64,000 nucleotides of DNA from Isoptericola jiangsuensis. Lineage in GTDB: Bacteria; Actinomycetota; Actinomycetes; Actinomycetales; Cellulomonadaceae. Positions within the stretch are counted from its first letter, which is position 1; each line of letters starts with the position of its first letter. A program made the translations under genes and the position numbers. Shown here piece by piece: positions 16,347 through 25,993 of this stretch. The stretch lies in NCBI RefSeq assembly GCF_002563715.1, contig NZ_PDJJ01000001.1, positions 1 through 64,000 on the forward strand. The letters run 5' to 3'. A model generated the notes under the pieces. It worked only from the letters and a program-made list of their open reading frames with translations, was not told where the DNA came from and searched no databases.

Positions 16347-17588
16347 TCAGGCCGCGGTGCCGAGCGTCACCACGTAGTCGTCGGCGTCGTCGTCCCAGGC
16401 CAGGGCCACCGCGCCCGCCGCCTCGGCGCCCTTGCAGAACTGCAGGAAGCCGCGGTAGCCGAGCGCCTTCTCGGAGAAGTCGGGGCGGCGCTTGCGCAGG
16501 TGGTTCTTCAGGCCGGAGAGCTGCGCGGAGCCGCCCTCCTCCGCGACGACGGAACGCAGGAGGTCGAACGCGCCCGCACCGTCCTGCTGCTCGGGCAGAG
16601 CGACCACGGGGTCGCCGGTGGAAGGCCCGTCGGACAGCACGACGACGTCGCGGTCGGCGAGGTAGCGCAGGAACTCCGTGAAGGTACGGAAGCCGTAGTC
16701 CGCCTCGGAGAACGTGGGCTCCTTGCGCACGAGGGTGCGCTTGAGCTGCGACGCCGTGATCGAGCCGGACGACGACGCCTGCAGCCCGGCGAGGGTCTGG
16801 GCGACCTTGACCTCCATGGGCGCGTCGGCGGCCGGCGCGTCGTCGTCCTCGTCCGGGACGGGCGCGGGGACGGGCTCGGGGGCCGGTGCGGGGTCGGCCT
16901 TGCGGCGACGGCGGCCGCCGGACGACGCGGGTGCGGCGTCCTCGGCCGGCGGCTCGACGGCGGTCTGCTGCTCCTTGGCCGCCTCCGCGGCGGGGGCCTC
17001 GGCGGGCGAGGTCGTCGACGCGGCGACCTTCGCGCGGCCTCCGCGGCCGCCCGAGGTCGACCGGCGTGCGGCACCGCGCCCGGACGGCTTGCGCTCCGAC
17101 TCGTCGGGGACGTCCACGCCCTCGAGGCGGTCGTAGAAGATGAACTCGTCGCACGACGACGGCAGGAGCCGGGACGTGGACTTCTCGACGCCGACCCCGA
17201 TGACGCGCTTGTCGAGCTCGCGCAGCTTGTTGACCAGCGGGGAGAAGTCGGAGTCGCCTGTACACATGACGAACGTCGAGATGTACTCCCGCTCGAACGC
17301 CATCTCGATGGCGTCGACCACCATCTTGATGTCCGCCGCGTTCTTGCGCGACGCCCCCATCCGCTGCGGCATCTCGATCAGCTCGACCTGGTGCCGGGTC
17401 AGCGCCCGCCGGTCCTCGTCGAAGTACGACCAGTCCGCGTAGGCGCGCCTCGTCACCACCCGGCCGCGCACCGCGAGGGCGTCCGCGATCGGCTGGAAGT
17501 CGAACTGCATCCCACCCAGGTGCTCCCGCGCACCCAGCGCCAGGTTCTCGTAGTCCAGGAAGACGGCCAGGCGCTCTTCGGTGTCCAT
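16347..17588 (-). CDS. NYN-domain ribonuclease-like protein with two OST-HTH/LOTUS domains
   Basis: A 413-residue protein. Residues ~6-160 form a NYN (PIN-like) domain with the acidic set expected of metal-dependent RNases: [10 protein letters not shown] at the start, [13 protein letters not shown], and [18 protein letters not shown] ~110-residue low-complexity linker rich in Ala, Pro and acidic residues contains basic RRRRK and SGRGAARR patches. Two similar C-terminal domains follow (about 255-320 and 335-410), each with a 'xFSExxxGxRxFxxFL' pattern, matching OST-HTH/LOTUS RNA-binding domains. Likely an RNA-processing or RNA-binding protein; target unknown. Confidence 0.82.
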   Translation of the reverse strand: MDTEERLAVFLDYENLALGAREHLGGMQFDFQPIADALAVRGRVVTRRAYADWSYFDEDRRALTRHQVELIEMPQRMGASRKNAADIKMVVDAIEMAFEREYISTFVMCTGDSDFSPLVNKLRELDKRVIGVGVEKSTSRLLPSSCDEFIFYDRLEGVDVPDESERKPSGRGAARRSTSGGRGGRAKVAASTTSPAEAPAAEAAKEQQTAVEPPAEDAAPASSGGRRRRKADPAPAPEPVPAPVPDEDDDAPAADAPMEVKVAQTLAGLQASSSGSITASQLKRTLVRKEPTFSEADYGFRTFTEFLRYLADRDVVVLSDGPSTGDPVVALPEQQDGAGAFDLLRSVVAEEGGSAQLSGLKNHLRKRRPDFSEKALGYRGFLQFCKGAEAAGAVALAWDDDADDYVVTLGTAA

Positions 17589-17761
17589 GCCCGCCAGCCT
17601 ATGCCGCGCGGGCACCCACCACCCTCCCGGCCGTCCCGCGCCCCCGCTCCTGCACGGGCACCACCCACTCCGGGCACCGGTACCACCCATCCGCGGGCCC
17701 CCGAACCGTGCGCGCGCGAGGTGGACCGGAACCTGGGCACGACCGAACCCAGGAGACCCCC

Positions 17762-18868
17762 ATGCGCGCCCGTCCCTCGACCACCCGCACCGTCCTCGCC
17801 GCCGGCGCGGCCACCGCCCTCGTCCTGCTGCCCGTCGGCATCGCCGTCGCGGGCGGGTCCGACGCGCCGGTCCCCTACGACGTCTCCCCGGCAGGCCTGA
17901 CGCTCCCCGCCGGGTCGACGTTCCCCGACAACGGGCACGTCAACGTCAAGTACACCGTCGACGGTGTGAAGAAGAACGCGCACGTGCACTTCGAGTCGCG
18001 GAACAACCAGCCGTCGGGTCAGTTCATCGGGCGCGACTTCCTGCCCTGGTCGTACCTGATCTCCGCCGACGACTTCTGCATCACGTGGGTGCAGGTGTCG
18101 ACGTTCAACGAGCACTTCGGCGAGGGCGGTCAGGACCCCGTCTGCACGACGCCCGTCGAGCCGACGCCGGAGCCCACCCCGACCGAGCCGACGCCCGAGC
18201 CCAGCGAGCCCACGCCCGAGCCCACCGACCCGGTCACCCCCACCCCGGACCCGACCGAGCCCACCCCGACCGAGCCCACGCCCGAGCCCAGCGAGCCCAC
18301 GCCGGAACCCACCCCGACCGAGCCCACGCCCGAGCCCAGCGAGCCCACGCCGGAACCCACCCCGACCGAGCCCACGCCCGAGCCCAGCGAGCCCACGCCG
18401 GAACCCACCCCGACCGAGCCGACGCCGGACCCCAGCGAGCCGGTCACCCCCACCCCGGACCCGACCGAGCCCACGCCCGAGCCCACCGACCCGGTCACCC
18501 CCACCCCGGAGCCCACCGACCCGGTCACCCCCACCCCGGAGCCCACCGACCCGGTCACCCCCACCCCGGAGCCCACCGACCCGGTGACCCCGACGCCCGA
18601 GCCGACCGGCACCGTCGTGCCCACCCCGGACCCGACGGAGCCCGCGGACTCGACGACCGTCGTCGACACGGACGACCCCACGACGGGCGGCCCGGCGACG
18701 AGCACCGTCACGACCACGGTCACGACGCGGGACGCCGCGACGCAGGGTGCGGTCGTGGACCGGCTGCCCTGGACGGGGTCCGCGGCGCTGACCACGGGTG
18801 CCGTGGCTGCCGGTCTGGTGCTGGCGGGCGGCGCGGTGCTGCTGGTCCGCCGCCGGCTCTCGCACTGA
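17762..18868 (+). CDS. LPxTG-anchored surface protein with Thr-Pro-Glu stalk
   Basis: A 368-residue secreted protein. It has a signal peptide ([24 protein letters not shown]) and a globular domain of ~95 residues with two Cys (DDFCITW and PVCTTP). About 160 residues of [14 protein letters not shown] repeats follow, then a Thr/Ala-rich stretch. The sortase signal is LPWTG, with a hydrophobic helix and the basic tail RRRLSH. It should be sortase-linked to the peptidoglycan, with the repeats acting as a rigid stalk. ATG 17762 follows AGGAG. It converges on the LuxR-type regulator. The role of the globular domain is unknown. Confidence 0.85.
   Translation: MRARPSTTRTVLAAGAATALVLLPVGIAVAGGSDAPVPYDVSPAGLTLPAGSTFPDNGHVNVKYTVDGVKKNAHVHFESRNNQPSGQFIGRDFLPWSYLISADDFCITWVQVSTFNEHFGEGGQDPVCTTPVEPTPEPTPTEPTPEPSEPTPEPTDPVTPTPDPTEPTPTEPTPEPSEPTPEPTPTEPTPEPSEPTPEPTPTEPTPEPSEPTPEPTPTEPTPDPSEPVTPTPDPTEPTPEPTDPVTPTPEPTDPVTPTPEPTDPVTPTPEPTDPVTPTPEPTGTVVPTPDPTEPADSTTVVDTDDPTTGGPATSTVTTTVTTRDAATQGAVVDRLPWTGSAALTTGAVAAGLVLAGGAVLLVRRRLSH
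18269..18412 (+). repeat. Three 48-bp tandem repeats in the surface-protein stalk
   Basis: Three exact copies begin at 18269, 18317 and 18365, each coding 16 residues of the [16 protein letters not shown] type. A fourth, diverging copy follows. Exact nucleotide identity points to recent expansion and length variability. Confidence 0.9.
18481..18600 (+). repeat. Four 30-bp tandem repeats in the surface-protein stalk
   Basis: Units of 30 bp at 18481, 18511, 18541 and 18571 encode [14 protein letters not shown] decapeptides. The first three are identical and the fourth differs at a few silent positions. Confidence 0.9.
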
Positions 18869-18899
18869 CCGTCGCACGCACGCTCACGCTGCGTCACGC

Positions 18900-18936
18900 A
18901 CGGCCCGCCGTCCGGCACGACCGGACGGCGGGCCGT
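18900..18936. terminator. Bidirectional hairpin after the surface-protein gene
   Basis: Perfect 16-bp arms (18900-18915 and 18921-18936) flank a 5-base loop. It lies between the convergent LPxTG-protein gene and the large regulator gene. Confidence 0.8.
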
Positions 18937-18972
18937 CGTGCGTCCGGACCGGTCGGGCCGCGGCCGGTCCGG

Positions 18973-21585
18973 TCAGGCGGAGCGGTCGCGCAGCAGCGCG
19001 ACGAGGGCGGGGCGGCCGTCGACGGCGAGCTTGCGGTAGACGCGGTTGAGGTGGTTCTCGACCGTGGACACGGTGATGCCGAGGCGGTGCGCGGCCTGCT
19101 GGTTGGACAGTCCTGCCTCGACGAGCCGGACCACCTCGAGCTCGCGCACGGTGAGCCGGGCGAGGTCCACGGCCGGGACGAGCGAGGCGATCATCTCGGC
19201 GGGCAGCACGTCGGTCGCCTCGTCGACGAGCCGGTCGGCCGGGGCGACGTCGCCGGCGGACCGGAGGATGCGGACGGCGAGGGCGAGCGCCCGCCCGGCG
19301 ACGAGCACGGCGCCGCGGGTGCGGGCGTCGCGGTAGAGCGCGAGCGCGGGTTCCGGACCGGTCGCGCCGCCCGCCCGCGCGAGCGCGATCATGTCGTCGA
19401 TCCCGTCGCCCTGACCGGCGGGGAGGCAGCGCGCGAGCCGGTCGGCGCGCCCGTCGTCGGGGGCGGCGCCGAGGGCGAGGATCCCCGCCACCCCGGCGGC
19501 GGCGGCGTAGCCGCGTGCGGCCAGCAGGTCGGCCTCCGCCCAGTAGGCCTCGGCCTCCGCCGCGGGGTCCCCGGCGGCGCGCGCCGCGACGACGGGCTCG
19601 ATCCAGCCGACGGACATGAGCGGCCAGGGGCCGGGCACGGTGGTGACGTCCTGCGCCTGGCGGGCGAGCAGCAGGGCGCTGTCGACGGCGCCCTGCTGGA
19701 GGGCGGCGTACGCCCCGAGGGCGAGGTTGCCGACGGCGTGGTGGAACTGGCGCAGGGGGATGACGCCGACGGACATGACGGCGCCGACGTGGTCGCGCAG
19801 CTCGGAGAACCGGCCGAGGGTCGCGAGGGCGAGGGAGCGGGTGTACCCGTGCAGCCACACGCCGTCGAGGTCGAGGTCGTCCAGGGCCTCGTCGAGGCGA
19901 CGGTCGGCCTCCGCGAGCGCCTCCCGGGGGCGTCCGGCGAGGACCTTGGCGAGGCCGAGCGCGGCGTGACGGGGCCGGTCCCACGCCCCGGTGGCGGGGG
20001 TGGCGGCCAGGACGGCGAGGGCGTCGGCGGCGTGCCCCTGGGCCACGAGCCGTTCGGCGTGGACCACGCCCTCGACCTCGTCGCGGAGCGCGGTGACGCT
20101 GCTGGGTTCGGCGTCGGCGGGCCGGGGGGCGTCCGGGTGGGCGCGGGCGGGACGCTCGCCGGCACCTTCGACGACGAGGGTGAGGCGGTCGTCGAGCGCC
20201 GCGAGGAGGCCGGCGAGGCCGGGTTCCTGGGCGAGGGTGGTCGGCAGGGGTGCGGTGAGGGCGTGGTGGGCGGCGGCGCCGTCGTCGTCCTCGACGACGC
20301 ACCGCACGGCCTCCATGGCGCGCAGCACGGCGACGGTGACGGGGTCGCCGGACTCCTCGGTGGCGGCGACGACCTCGGCGGCGCCCTTGGCGCCCTGGAC
20401 GAGCAGGGTCTCGAGGTAGGGCACGGCGGTGTCGGCGGTGGGGCGGTGCTCCCACTCGGCCCGGCGGACGGTGCGCTGCCGCAGGACGTGCTCGGCGATG
20501 AGGCGGGCGCGGACGCCTGCGGCCTCGCGGCCGCCGTCGCTGGTGGACACCTCGAGGGCGGCTCGGACCTGCCGCGGCTCGACGACGGGGCCGCTGAGGC
20601 CCTCGGGTTCCTCGCCGGAGAGCGCGAGGCTGATCTCCTGGGTGACGCGCAGCCGGAGCGTGCTGCGGCCGGCGTTCTGGAACTGCTCGGCGACGAGCGG
20701 CGGGTAGAGGGTCACGTAGTCGTGCTCGGCCTGGCGCAGCGTCCGGAGCAGGCCGTGGCCGTCGAGGGCTTCCAGGACCGGCCACGGGACGAGGCGGCGG
20801 GCGACGGTGGTGGTGACGGGACCGGCGAGGGCGAGCACCTGGACGGCGTGGAGCGCGTCGGCGTCGAGGCTGACGGTGAGGCGTTCCACGGTCGCCGACA
20901 GCGCGGGCGCCCAGAGCTCGCCGCGGGCCCGCCAGACGCCGTCGACGCGGACGAGGTGCCCGGCGCGGCGGGCGGTCCGGACGACGGCGTCGACGAACCC
21001 GGGCAGTCCCCCGGACTTGGCGTGGATGCGGCCGGCGGTCTCCGCGGCGAGCGGTCCGCCGAGGACGCTCTCGGCGAGGCGGGCGGAGTCCTCGTACGAC
21101 AGGGGCGGCAGCTCGACGCGGTCGACGGGGGTGACGGACGCGACGAGGCCGCGCCCGTCGGCGGCCAGCAGGGTGGGGCGGGACGTGGCGACGAGGGGGA
21201 ACGGGACCCGGCCCCAGGCGGCGACGAGCGCGCCGACGGACTCCTCGTCGAGGTCGTCGACGTCGTCGACGAGCAGGACGAGGCGTCCGCCCTGGGCCAG
21301 CCGTTCGACGGCGGTGACGTAGGTCGCCAGGAGGGAGGCGCCGCGGGTGGGTCGGTCGGCGCCGAGGTCGCTGACGGCGAGGGCCTCCAGCGAGTGGTCG
21401 CGCAGCGCGCGGGCGCCGCGGACGGCGAGGACGCGGTGGCCGTCGTCGCCGAGGAGCTCGCCGAGGCGTTGCAGGACGGCGGTGCGGCCGGCGCCGGGCA
21501 GGCCGGTGACGACGGCGCTCGTGCCGGAGCGCACGCCGTCGAGGAGGTCGGCGGTCACGCGCTCGTGCAGCCGGGGCAGCGCCAT
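18973..21585 (-). CDS. LuxR-family (LAL-type) ATP-binding transcriptional regulator
   Basis: An 870-residue protein built like LAL/MalT regulators. It has an N-terminal P-loop ATPase region (GLPGAGRT at residues 28-35, Walker B-like LVLLVDDVDDLD at ~105-116), a long alpha-helical repeat middle resembling TPRs, and a C-terminal LuxR HTH (LTVRELEVVRLVEAGLSNQQ, then GITVSTVENHLNRVYRKL). The invariant Walker A lysine is replaced by Arg, so nucleotide hydrolysis may be weakened. Target genes are unknown; the convergent surface-protein gene is a neighbour but does not share a promoter with it. Confidence 0.9.
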   Translation of the reverse strand: MALPRLHERVTADLLDGVRSGTSAVVTGLPGAGRTAVLQRLGELLGDDGHRVLAVRGARALRDHSLEALAVSDLGADRPTRGASLLATYVTAVERLAQGGRLVLLVDDVDDLDEESVGALVAAWGRVPFPLVATSRPTLLAADGRGLVASVTPVDRVELPPLSYEDSARLAESVLGGPLAAETAGRIHAKSGGLPGFVDAVVRTARRAGHLVRVDGVWRARGELWAPALSATVERLTVSLDADALHAVQVLALAGPVTTTVARRLVPWPVLEALDGHGLLRTLRQAEHDYVTLYPPLVAEQFQNAGRSTLRLRVTQEISLALSGEEPEGLSGPVVEPRQVRAALEVSTSDGGREAAGVRARLIAEHVLRQRTVRRAEWEHRPTADTAVPYLETLLVQGAKGAAEVVAATEESGDPVTVAVLRAMEAVRCVVEDDDGAAAHHALTAPLPTTLAQEPGLAGLLAALDDRLTLVVEGAGERPARAHPDAPRPADAEPSSVTALRDEVEGVVHAERLVAQGHAADALAVLAATPATGAWDRPRHAALGLAKVLAGRPREALAEADRRLDEALDDLDLDGVWLHGYTRSLALATLGRFSELRDHVGAVMSVGVIPLRQFHHAVGNLALGAYAALQQGAVDSALLLARQAQDVTTVPGPWPLMSVGWIEPVVAARAAGDPAAEAEAYWAEADLLAARGYAAAAGVAGILALGAAPDDGRADRLARCLPAGQGDGIDDMIALARAGGATGPEPALALYRDARTRGAVLVAGRALALAVRILRSAGDVAPADRLVDEATDVLPAEMIASLVPAVDLARLTVRELEVVRLVEAGLSNQQAAHRLGITVSTVENHLNRVYRKLAVDGRPALVALLRDRSA

Positions 21586-21713
21586 GGGGTCATGCTAGGA
21601 AGGACGGACGCGACGTGCCTGGTGAGCGGTCGTCGTGGTGGGGCGACGAGAACAGACGGAGATGTCTCACGATGTGGCCGGTGTTGTCCGAGGGTCGAAC
21701 GGGCTCTAGAGTC

Positions 21714-21822
21714 GTCGGCAAGCCATCCAGAGCGGCCGAGAGTCCTGGCTCGACGACGCCGCAGCAACCCGTTCTCCGACGGAAGCCTCCCGAGGACGAA
21801 GGTGCTCAACACCAGGCCCGAT
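21714..21822 (+). promoter_or_regulatory. SAM riboswitch (SAM-I/S-box clan) upstream of metF
   Basis: The leader of metF contains the conserved S-box pieces in order: CCAGAGCGGCCGAGAGTCC (21726-21744), TGGCTCGACGAC (21745-21756), the core GCAGCAACCC (21760-21769), and AAGGTGCTCAACACCAGGCC (from about 21799). These match the AGAG-GAGGGA-CUGGC / GCAACC / AAGGUGC pattern of the SAM-I family. The metF ribosome site (GGAG at 21823) follows immediately, so control may be at translation start. It should reduce metF expression when S-adenosylmethionine is plentiful. No separate intrinsic terminator is obvious. Confidence 0.87.
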
Positions 21823-21832
21823 GGAGTGACGC

Positions 21833-22813
21833 ATGGTCGCAGAGGCACAACCGCACCCGCACCGCCCGACGGTGAGCTTCGAGCTCATGCCGCCGCGGCG
21901 GCCCGACGCCGCGCCCCGGTTCTGGGAGACGGCGCGCCGCCTCGTCGACGCCCGTCCCGACTTCGTGTCGGTCACGTACGGCGCCGGCGGCGGTGACCGC
22001 GACACCGCGCGCGAGGTCGTCTCCACCCTGCTCGCCGGCACCTCCGTGCTGCCGGTGGCGCACCTGACCTGCGTCGGCGCGTCCCGCGAGGACGTGTCCG
22101 ACGTCATCGACTCGTTCCTCGAGGCCGGCGTGCGCACCGTCCTCGCGCTGCGCGGCGATCCCCCGAAGGACCAGCCGGACTGGCGCCCGCCCGCGGACGG
22201 CGTGCACTCGTCCGTCGAGCTCATCGCCCTGCTCCGCGAGGTCGAGGCGCGCCGCTGCGCGTCCGACCCGTCCACCGCGCTGCGCGGCGCCGCCCGCCCG
22301 CTGACGATCGCCGTCGCGACGTTCGTCGACGGGAACGTCCAGGCCGGCACGACCCGCGCCCAGGAGGTGCAGCGCCTCCTGGAGAAGCAGCAGGCCGGGG
22401 CGTCGTTCGCCATCACCCAGCTGTTCTACGAGGCCGCCTCGTACACCGACTTCGTCACGGAGGCCCGCGCGGCCGGCGTGACGATCCCGATCCTCGCCGG
22501 GCTGCTGCCCACGACGGACCCACGCCGGCTCCGTCGCGTCGAGGAGCTCACCGGCGTCCGCGCGCCCCAGCACCTGCTGGACGCGCTCGACGCCCTGCCG
22601 GACCCGGAGGCGCAGCACGCCTACGGCACGGCGTACGGCAGCGAGCTCGCCCAGCGCGTGCTCGACGCCGGCGCCCCCGGCCTGCACGTGTACACGTTCA
22701 ACCAGTACCGTCCCGCTCTGGACCTGCTCGAGGGTGTTCACCTCGGCGGTACGCCGTCCGACGGCGTCGACCTGGCCAGAAGGCCGTGGGTACCGAGCAT
22801 CCCCGCAGTCTGA
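21833..22813 (+). CDS. metF: 5,10-methylenetetrahydrofolate reductase
   Basis: A 326-residue flavoenzyme that reduces methylenetetrahydrofolate to methyltetrahydrofolate, the methyl donor for methionine. Family blocks are clear: VSFELMPPR at the start, DFVSVTYGAGGGDR, AHLTCVGASR, VLALRGDPP, and FAITQLFYEA. The ATG follows GGAG by 6 bases and sits just downstream of a SAM riboswitch. metE follows on the same strand, 92 bases on, across a hairpin. Together they make methyl-THF and use it, without B12, to form methionine. Confidence 0.95.
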   Translation: MVAEAQPHPHRPTVSFELMPPRRPDAAPRFWETARRLVDARPDFVSVTYGAGGGDRDTAREVVSTLLAGTSVLPVAHLTCVGASREDVSDVIDSFLEAGVRTVLALRGDPPKDQPDWRPPADGVHSSVELIALLREVEARRCASDPSTALRGAARPLTIAVATFVDGNVQAGTTRAQEVQRLLEKQQAGASFAITQLFYEAASYTDFVTEARAAGVTIPILAGLLPTTDPRRLRRVEELTGVRAPQHLLDALDALPDPEAQHAYGTAYGSELAQRVLDAGAPGLHVYTFNQYRPALDLLEGVHLGGTPSDGVDLARRPWVPSIPAV

Positions 22814-22825
22814 CCCGCTGACCGC

Positions 22826-22867
22826 CCGCGGCTCCCCCGTCGTCCTCCACGACGACGGGTGCCGCGG
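22826..22867 (+). terminator. Hairpin between metF and metE
   Basis: Arms 22826-22844 and 22851-22867 pair with a 2-base bulge and a 6-base loop. It lies 13 bases after the metF stop. It probably terminates or attenuates metF transcripts before metE. Confidence 0.65.
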
Positions 22868-22905
22868 CGTACCTCGGCGACGTCACCCATCACTGAGGAG
22901 AGCTC

Positions 22906-25326
22906 ATGTCCAGCACCGACCACCCGACCACCCCCGTCACCCCGACCACGGGCCCGGCCTTCCCCGGCGGCACCGTCCTCGGCTACCCCCGCATCGGGCG
23001 CCGCCGCGAGCTCAAGCGCGCCGTGGAGGCGTTCTGGGCCGGCCGCACCACCGCCGCCGAGCTGGAGTCCGCCGCCGCCGACCTGCGTCTCGCCACGGTC
23101 CGCCGTCTCGTCGAGCTCGGCCTCGACGCGACCGACGGCTCCGTGCCCGGGTCGTTCTCGTTCTACGACCAGGTCCTCGACGTCGTCGCGACGCTCGGCG
23201 CCGTCCCCGCCCGTTTCACCGGCCTCCTCGACGAGTCCGGCCGGCTCGACGTCGCGGGGTACTCCACCGTGGCGCGCGGCGCCGGTGACCGAGGCGTGTC
23301 GGGCGCCGCGCTCGAGATGACCAAGTGGTTCGACACGAACTACCACTACCTCGTGCCGGAGATCGGCCCGGACACCCCGATCTCGTTCGTCGACGACCGG
23401 TTCGTCGCGGCGTTCGTCGAGGCGAAGGAGGCGGGCGTCGTGACCCGCCCGGTCGTCGTCGGGCCGGTGACGTTCCTCGCGCTGTCGAAGGCCGCCGACG
23501 ACGCACCCGAGGGCTTCCGGCCCCTCGACCGCCTCGACGACGTCGTCGCCGCGTACGCCGACCTGCTGCGCGCGCTCGCCGCCGCCGGTGCGCCGTGGGT
23601 CCAGCTCGACGAGCCGGCGCTGGTCACCGACTCCGTCGACGCGACCTTCGCCGAGCTGTCGGCGGCCGTGACCACCGCGTACGGCGCCCTCGCGACCGAC
23701 CTCGCGGTCGGCACCGACCGCCCGGCGGTCCTCGTCGCGGCGCCGTTCGGCGGCCTGCGCTCGGACGCCGGCGACGGGCTCGCGCTGCTGGCCGGCACGG
23801 ACGTCGACGCGATCGCCGTGGACCTCGTCAAGGGTGCCGTGCCCACCGGCGCCGTCCCCGGTCTGGCCGGCAAGACGCTCGTCGCGGGCGTCGTCGACGG
23901 CCACAACGTGTGGCGGGCGGACCTCGCCGCCAAGCTTGACGTCGTGGACGCCCTCGCGGGCCTCGGCGCGGGCGGCCTCGCCGTCGGCACGTCGACGTCG
24001 CTGCTGCACGTGCCCCACGACGTGGAGGACGAGGTGTTCGGCGGCCCCGGGACGCCCGGCACGGTGCTCGACCCGCGCCTGCGCGACTGGCTCGCCTTCG
24101 CCGACCAGAAGGTCGTCGAGGTCGCGACGCTCGCCCGCGGCCTCGCCGAGGGGCGGGACGCCGTCGCCGCCGAGCTCGCCGCCTCCGCCGCCGCCGTGGC
24201 GTCGCGGACCGCCGCGGCGGGCGTCGTCGTGCCGGCCGTGCGCGAGCGTGCCGCCGCGCTCACCGACGCGGACTTCGCGCGCGGGTCGTACGCCGACCGC
24301 GCCGCCGCGCAGGCCGAGCGCCTGGACCTCCCGCCGCTGCCCACGACCACCATCGGGTCGTTCCCGCAGACCCCGGAGATCCGCCGCGCCCGCGCCCTGT
24401 GGACGAAGGGCGAGCTGTCCGACGCCGACTACACGACGGCGATGCGCGCGGAGGTCGCCCGGGTCGTGCGGCTCCAGGAGGACCTCGGCCTCGACGTCCT
24501 CGTGCACGGCGAGCCCGAGCGCAACGACATGGTCCAGTACTTCGCGGAGCACCTCGACGGGTTCGCGGTCACCGCGAACGGCTGGGTGCAGTCCTACGGC
24601 TCCCGCTGCGTGCGCCCGCCGATCCTGTGGGGCGACGTGCAGCGCCCCGCCCCCATCACCGTCGAGTGGTCGGCGTACACCGCGTCCCTGACCGACAAGC
24701 CGGTCAAGGGCATGCTCACGGGCCCCGTGACGATCCTCGCGTGGTCGTTCGTGCGCGACGACCAGCCGCTCGGCGACACCGCGAACCAGGTGGGACTCGC
24801 GCTGCGCGACGAGATCGCGGACCTCGAGGCCGCCGGCATCGGCATCGTGCAGGTCGACGAGCCGGCGCTGCGCGAACTGCTGCCGCTGCGCAAGGCCGAC
24901 CAGCCCGCCTACCTCGACTGGTCGGTGCGGTCGTTCCGTCTGGCCACGTCGGGCGTGGACACCGCCACGCAGATCCACACCCACCTGTGCTACTCGGAGT
25001 TCGGCGAGGTCATCGGGGCGATCGACGGCCTCGACGCCGACGTGACGTCGGTCGAGGCGGCGCGCTCCCGCATGGAGATCGTGCCGGAGCTGCGCGACGC
25101 CGGGTACTCGCGGGGCATCGGGCCGGGCGTGTACGACATCCACTCCCCCCGCGTGCCGTCCGTCGACGAGGTGACCGAGCTGCTGCGGCTCGCCGCGAAG
25201 TCGATCGACCCGCGCGTCGTGTGGGTGAACCCGGACTGCGGCCTGAAGACCCGCCGCTACGAGGAGACCGTGCCGTCGCTGGAGCACCTGGTCGCCGCCG
25301 CGCAGGCGGTCCGCGCCACGCTCTGA
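22906..25326 (+). CDS. metE: Cobalamin-independent methionine synthase
   Basis: An 806-residue zinc enzyme that transfers a methyl group from methyltetrahydrofolate-polyglutamate to homocysteine. It shows the duplicated-barrel layout: an N-terminal half beginning [13 protein letters not shown], and a catalytic C-terminal half beginning [13 protein letters not shown]. Zinc ligands are seen in [12 protein letters not shown] (His and Cys) and [10 protein letters not shown] (Cys); the substrate loop [17 protein letters not shown] appears as [14 protein letters not shown] 22906 follows GAGGAG. No B12 riboswitch is visible upstream, although such control is common for metE in actinobacteria. Confidence 0.97.
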   Translation: MSSTDHPTTPVTPTTGPAFPGGTVLGYPRIGRRRELKRAVEAFWAGRTTAAELESAAADLRLATVRRLVELGLDATDGSVPGSFSFYDQVLDVVATLGAVPARFTGLLDESGRLDVAGYSTVARGAGDRGVSGAALEMTKWFDTNYHYLVPEIGPDTPISFVDDRFVAAFVEAKEAGVVTRPVVVGPVTFLALSKAADDAPEGFRPLDRLDDVVAAYADLLRALAAAGAPWVQLDEPALVTDSVDATFAELSAAVTTAYGALATDLAVGTDRPAVLVAAPFGGLRSDAGDGLALLAGTDVDAIAVDLVKGAVPTGAVPGLAGKTLVAGVVDGHNVWRADLAAKLDVVDALAGLGAGGLAVGTSTSLLHVPHDVEDEVFGGPGTPGTVLDPRLRDWLAFADQKVVEVATLARGLAEGRDAVAAELAASAAAVASRTAAAGVVVPAVRERAAALTDADFARGSYADRAAAQAERLDLPPLPTTTIGSFPQTPEIRRARALWTKGELSDADYTTAMRAEVARVVRLQEDLGLDVLVHGEPERNDMVQYFAEHLDGFAVTANGWVQSYGSRCVRPPILWGDVQRPAPITVEWSAYTASLTDKPVKGMLTGPVTILAWSFVRDDQPLGDTANQVGLALRDEIADLEAAGIGIVQVDEPALRELLPLRKADQPAYLDWSVRSFRLATSGVDTATQIHTHLCYSEFGEVIGAIDGLDADVTSVEAARSRMEIVPELRDAGYSRGIGPGVYDIHSPRVPSVDEVTELLRLAAKSIDPRVVWVNPDCGLKTRRYEETVPSLEHLVAAAQAVRATL

Positions 25327-25372
25327 CGCCAACCCGGCGCCGGCCGTCGTCGGGGCGGTGCCGGCCGAGGCC

Positions 25373-25426
25373 GACCATGCGGTGGGCGCCCGTCTGCTCG
25401 TGCGGACGGGCGCTCACCGCATGGTC
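25373..25426. terminator. Bidirectional hairpin between metE and SRPBCC gene
   Basis: A 24-bp stem with two G-U pairs (25373-25396 and 25403-25426) and a 6-base loop lies between convergent genes. Confidence 0.8.
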
Positions 25427-25482
25427 CGCCGGTGCGGGTCCGTGGTCGGCGGGGACCCCGCACGGCGCGGCCCGCCCGGGGG

Positions 25483-25974
25483 TCAGCCGGCGTTGCGGTC
25501 CACGTAGAAGCCGTCGCGCAGGTTGATGCCGTGCTCGACCCACGCCTTGAGCGCGGCCAGCATCCCCGTCCAGCCCTCGCAGTTCCCGAACGCGTTGCGG
25601 GCGCCGTCGGGGGTCGCGCTCCACGCGGACTCGGTGATGGTGACCAGGGTCGCGGTGTCGCCGTCGAGCGGCTCGAGCTCGAACGTCGTGCGGGTCCGGC
25701 CGCTGCCGTCGGCGGTCGCCTCACCGCCCCACTCGATGACGATGCGGCGGGGCGGGACGGCCTCGACGACGGTCACGGGGAACCGTCCGGGGAAGTCGGC
25801 GAAGTCCCACGTGACCTCCTGGCCCGCCTCCAGGCGCCCGCGTGCGCCACCGGTCGTGAAGTAGCGGGAGAGCTGGGCGGGGTCGGCGACGGCCTCGTAG
25901 GTCACCCGGCACGGACGCGCGATGCGCCCGGACACCGTGAAGGTCAGTTCCGTGAGCTGCTGCGTCTCGTTCAT
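25483..25974 (-). CDS. SRPBCC (AHSA1-like) domain protein
   Basis: A 163-residue protein of the START/Bet v1-like fold. The pattern IARPCRVTYEAVADPAQLSR, the middle VTWDFADFPGRFPVTVVEAVPP, and the C-terminal GWTGMLAALKAWVEHG are typical of AHSA1-type proteins, which bind hydrophobic ligands or assist stress processes. The start codon is only 16 bases from the divergent ArsR start, and no ribosome site precedes it, so a leaderless mRNA is likely. ArsR-AHSA1 pairs are common in actinobacteria, and the ArsR protein is the probable repressor. Confidence 0.88.
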   Translation of the reverse strand: MNETQQLTELTFTVSGRIARPCRVTYEAVADPAQLSRYFTTGGARGRLEAGQEVTWDFADFPGRFPVTVVEAVPPRRIVIEWGGEATADGSGRTRTTFELEPLDGDTATLVTITESAWSATPDGARNAFGNCEGWTGMLAALKAWVEHGINLRDGFYVDRNAG

Positions 25975-25993
25975 GTTGTATTTTTACCACATG
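25972..25993. promoter_or_regulatory. Imperfect palindrome containing both divergent start codons
   Basis: CATGTTGTA and TACCACATG, separated by TTTT, match in 8 of 9 positions. The outer CAT and ATG are the start codons of the SRPBCC and ArsR genes. AT-rich hexamers (TATTTT rightward, TAAAAA leftward) about 6-7 bases before each ATG could be -10 boxes of leaderless transcripts. Likely operator of the ArsR protein. Confidence 0.5.

Noticed and set aside
17581..21996. Plus-strand open frame of ~1470 codons across the surface protein and opposite the LuxR-type regulator
   Set aside because: Low-complexity composition, spans several real genes and a terminator; a GC-bias artefact.
22814..22905. 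Cobalamin riboswitch before metE
   Set aside because: The gap is only 92 bases and mostly a hairpin; no B12-box (GCCACTG-like) sequence is seen and a cobalamin aptamer needs about 200 bases.
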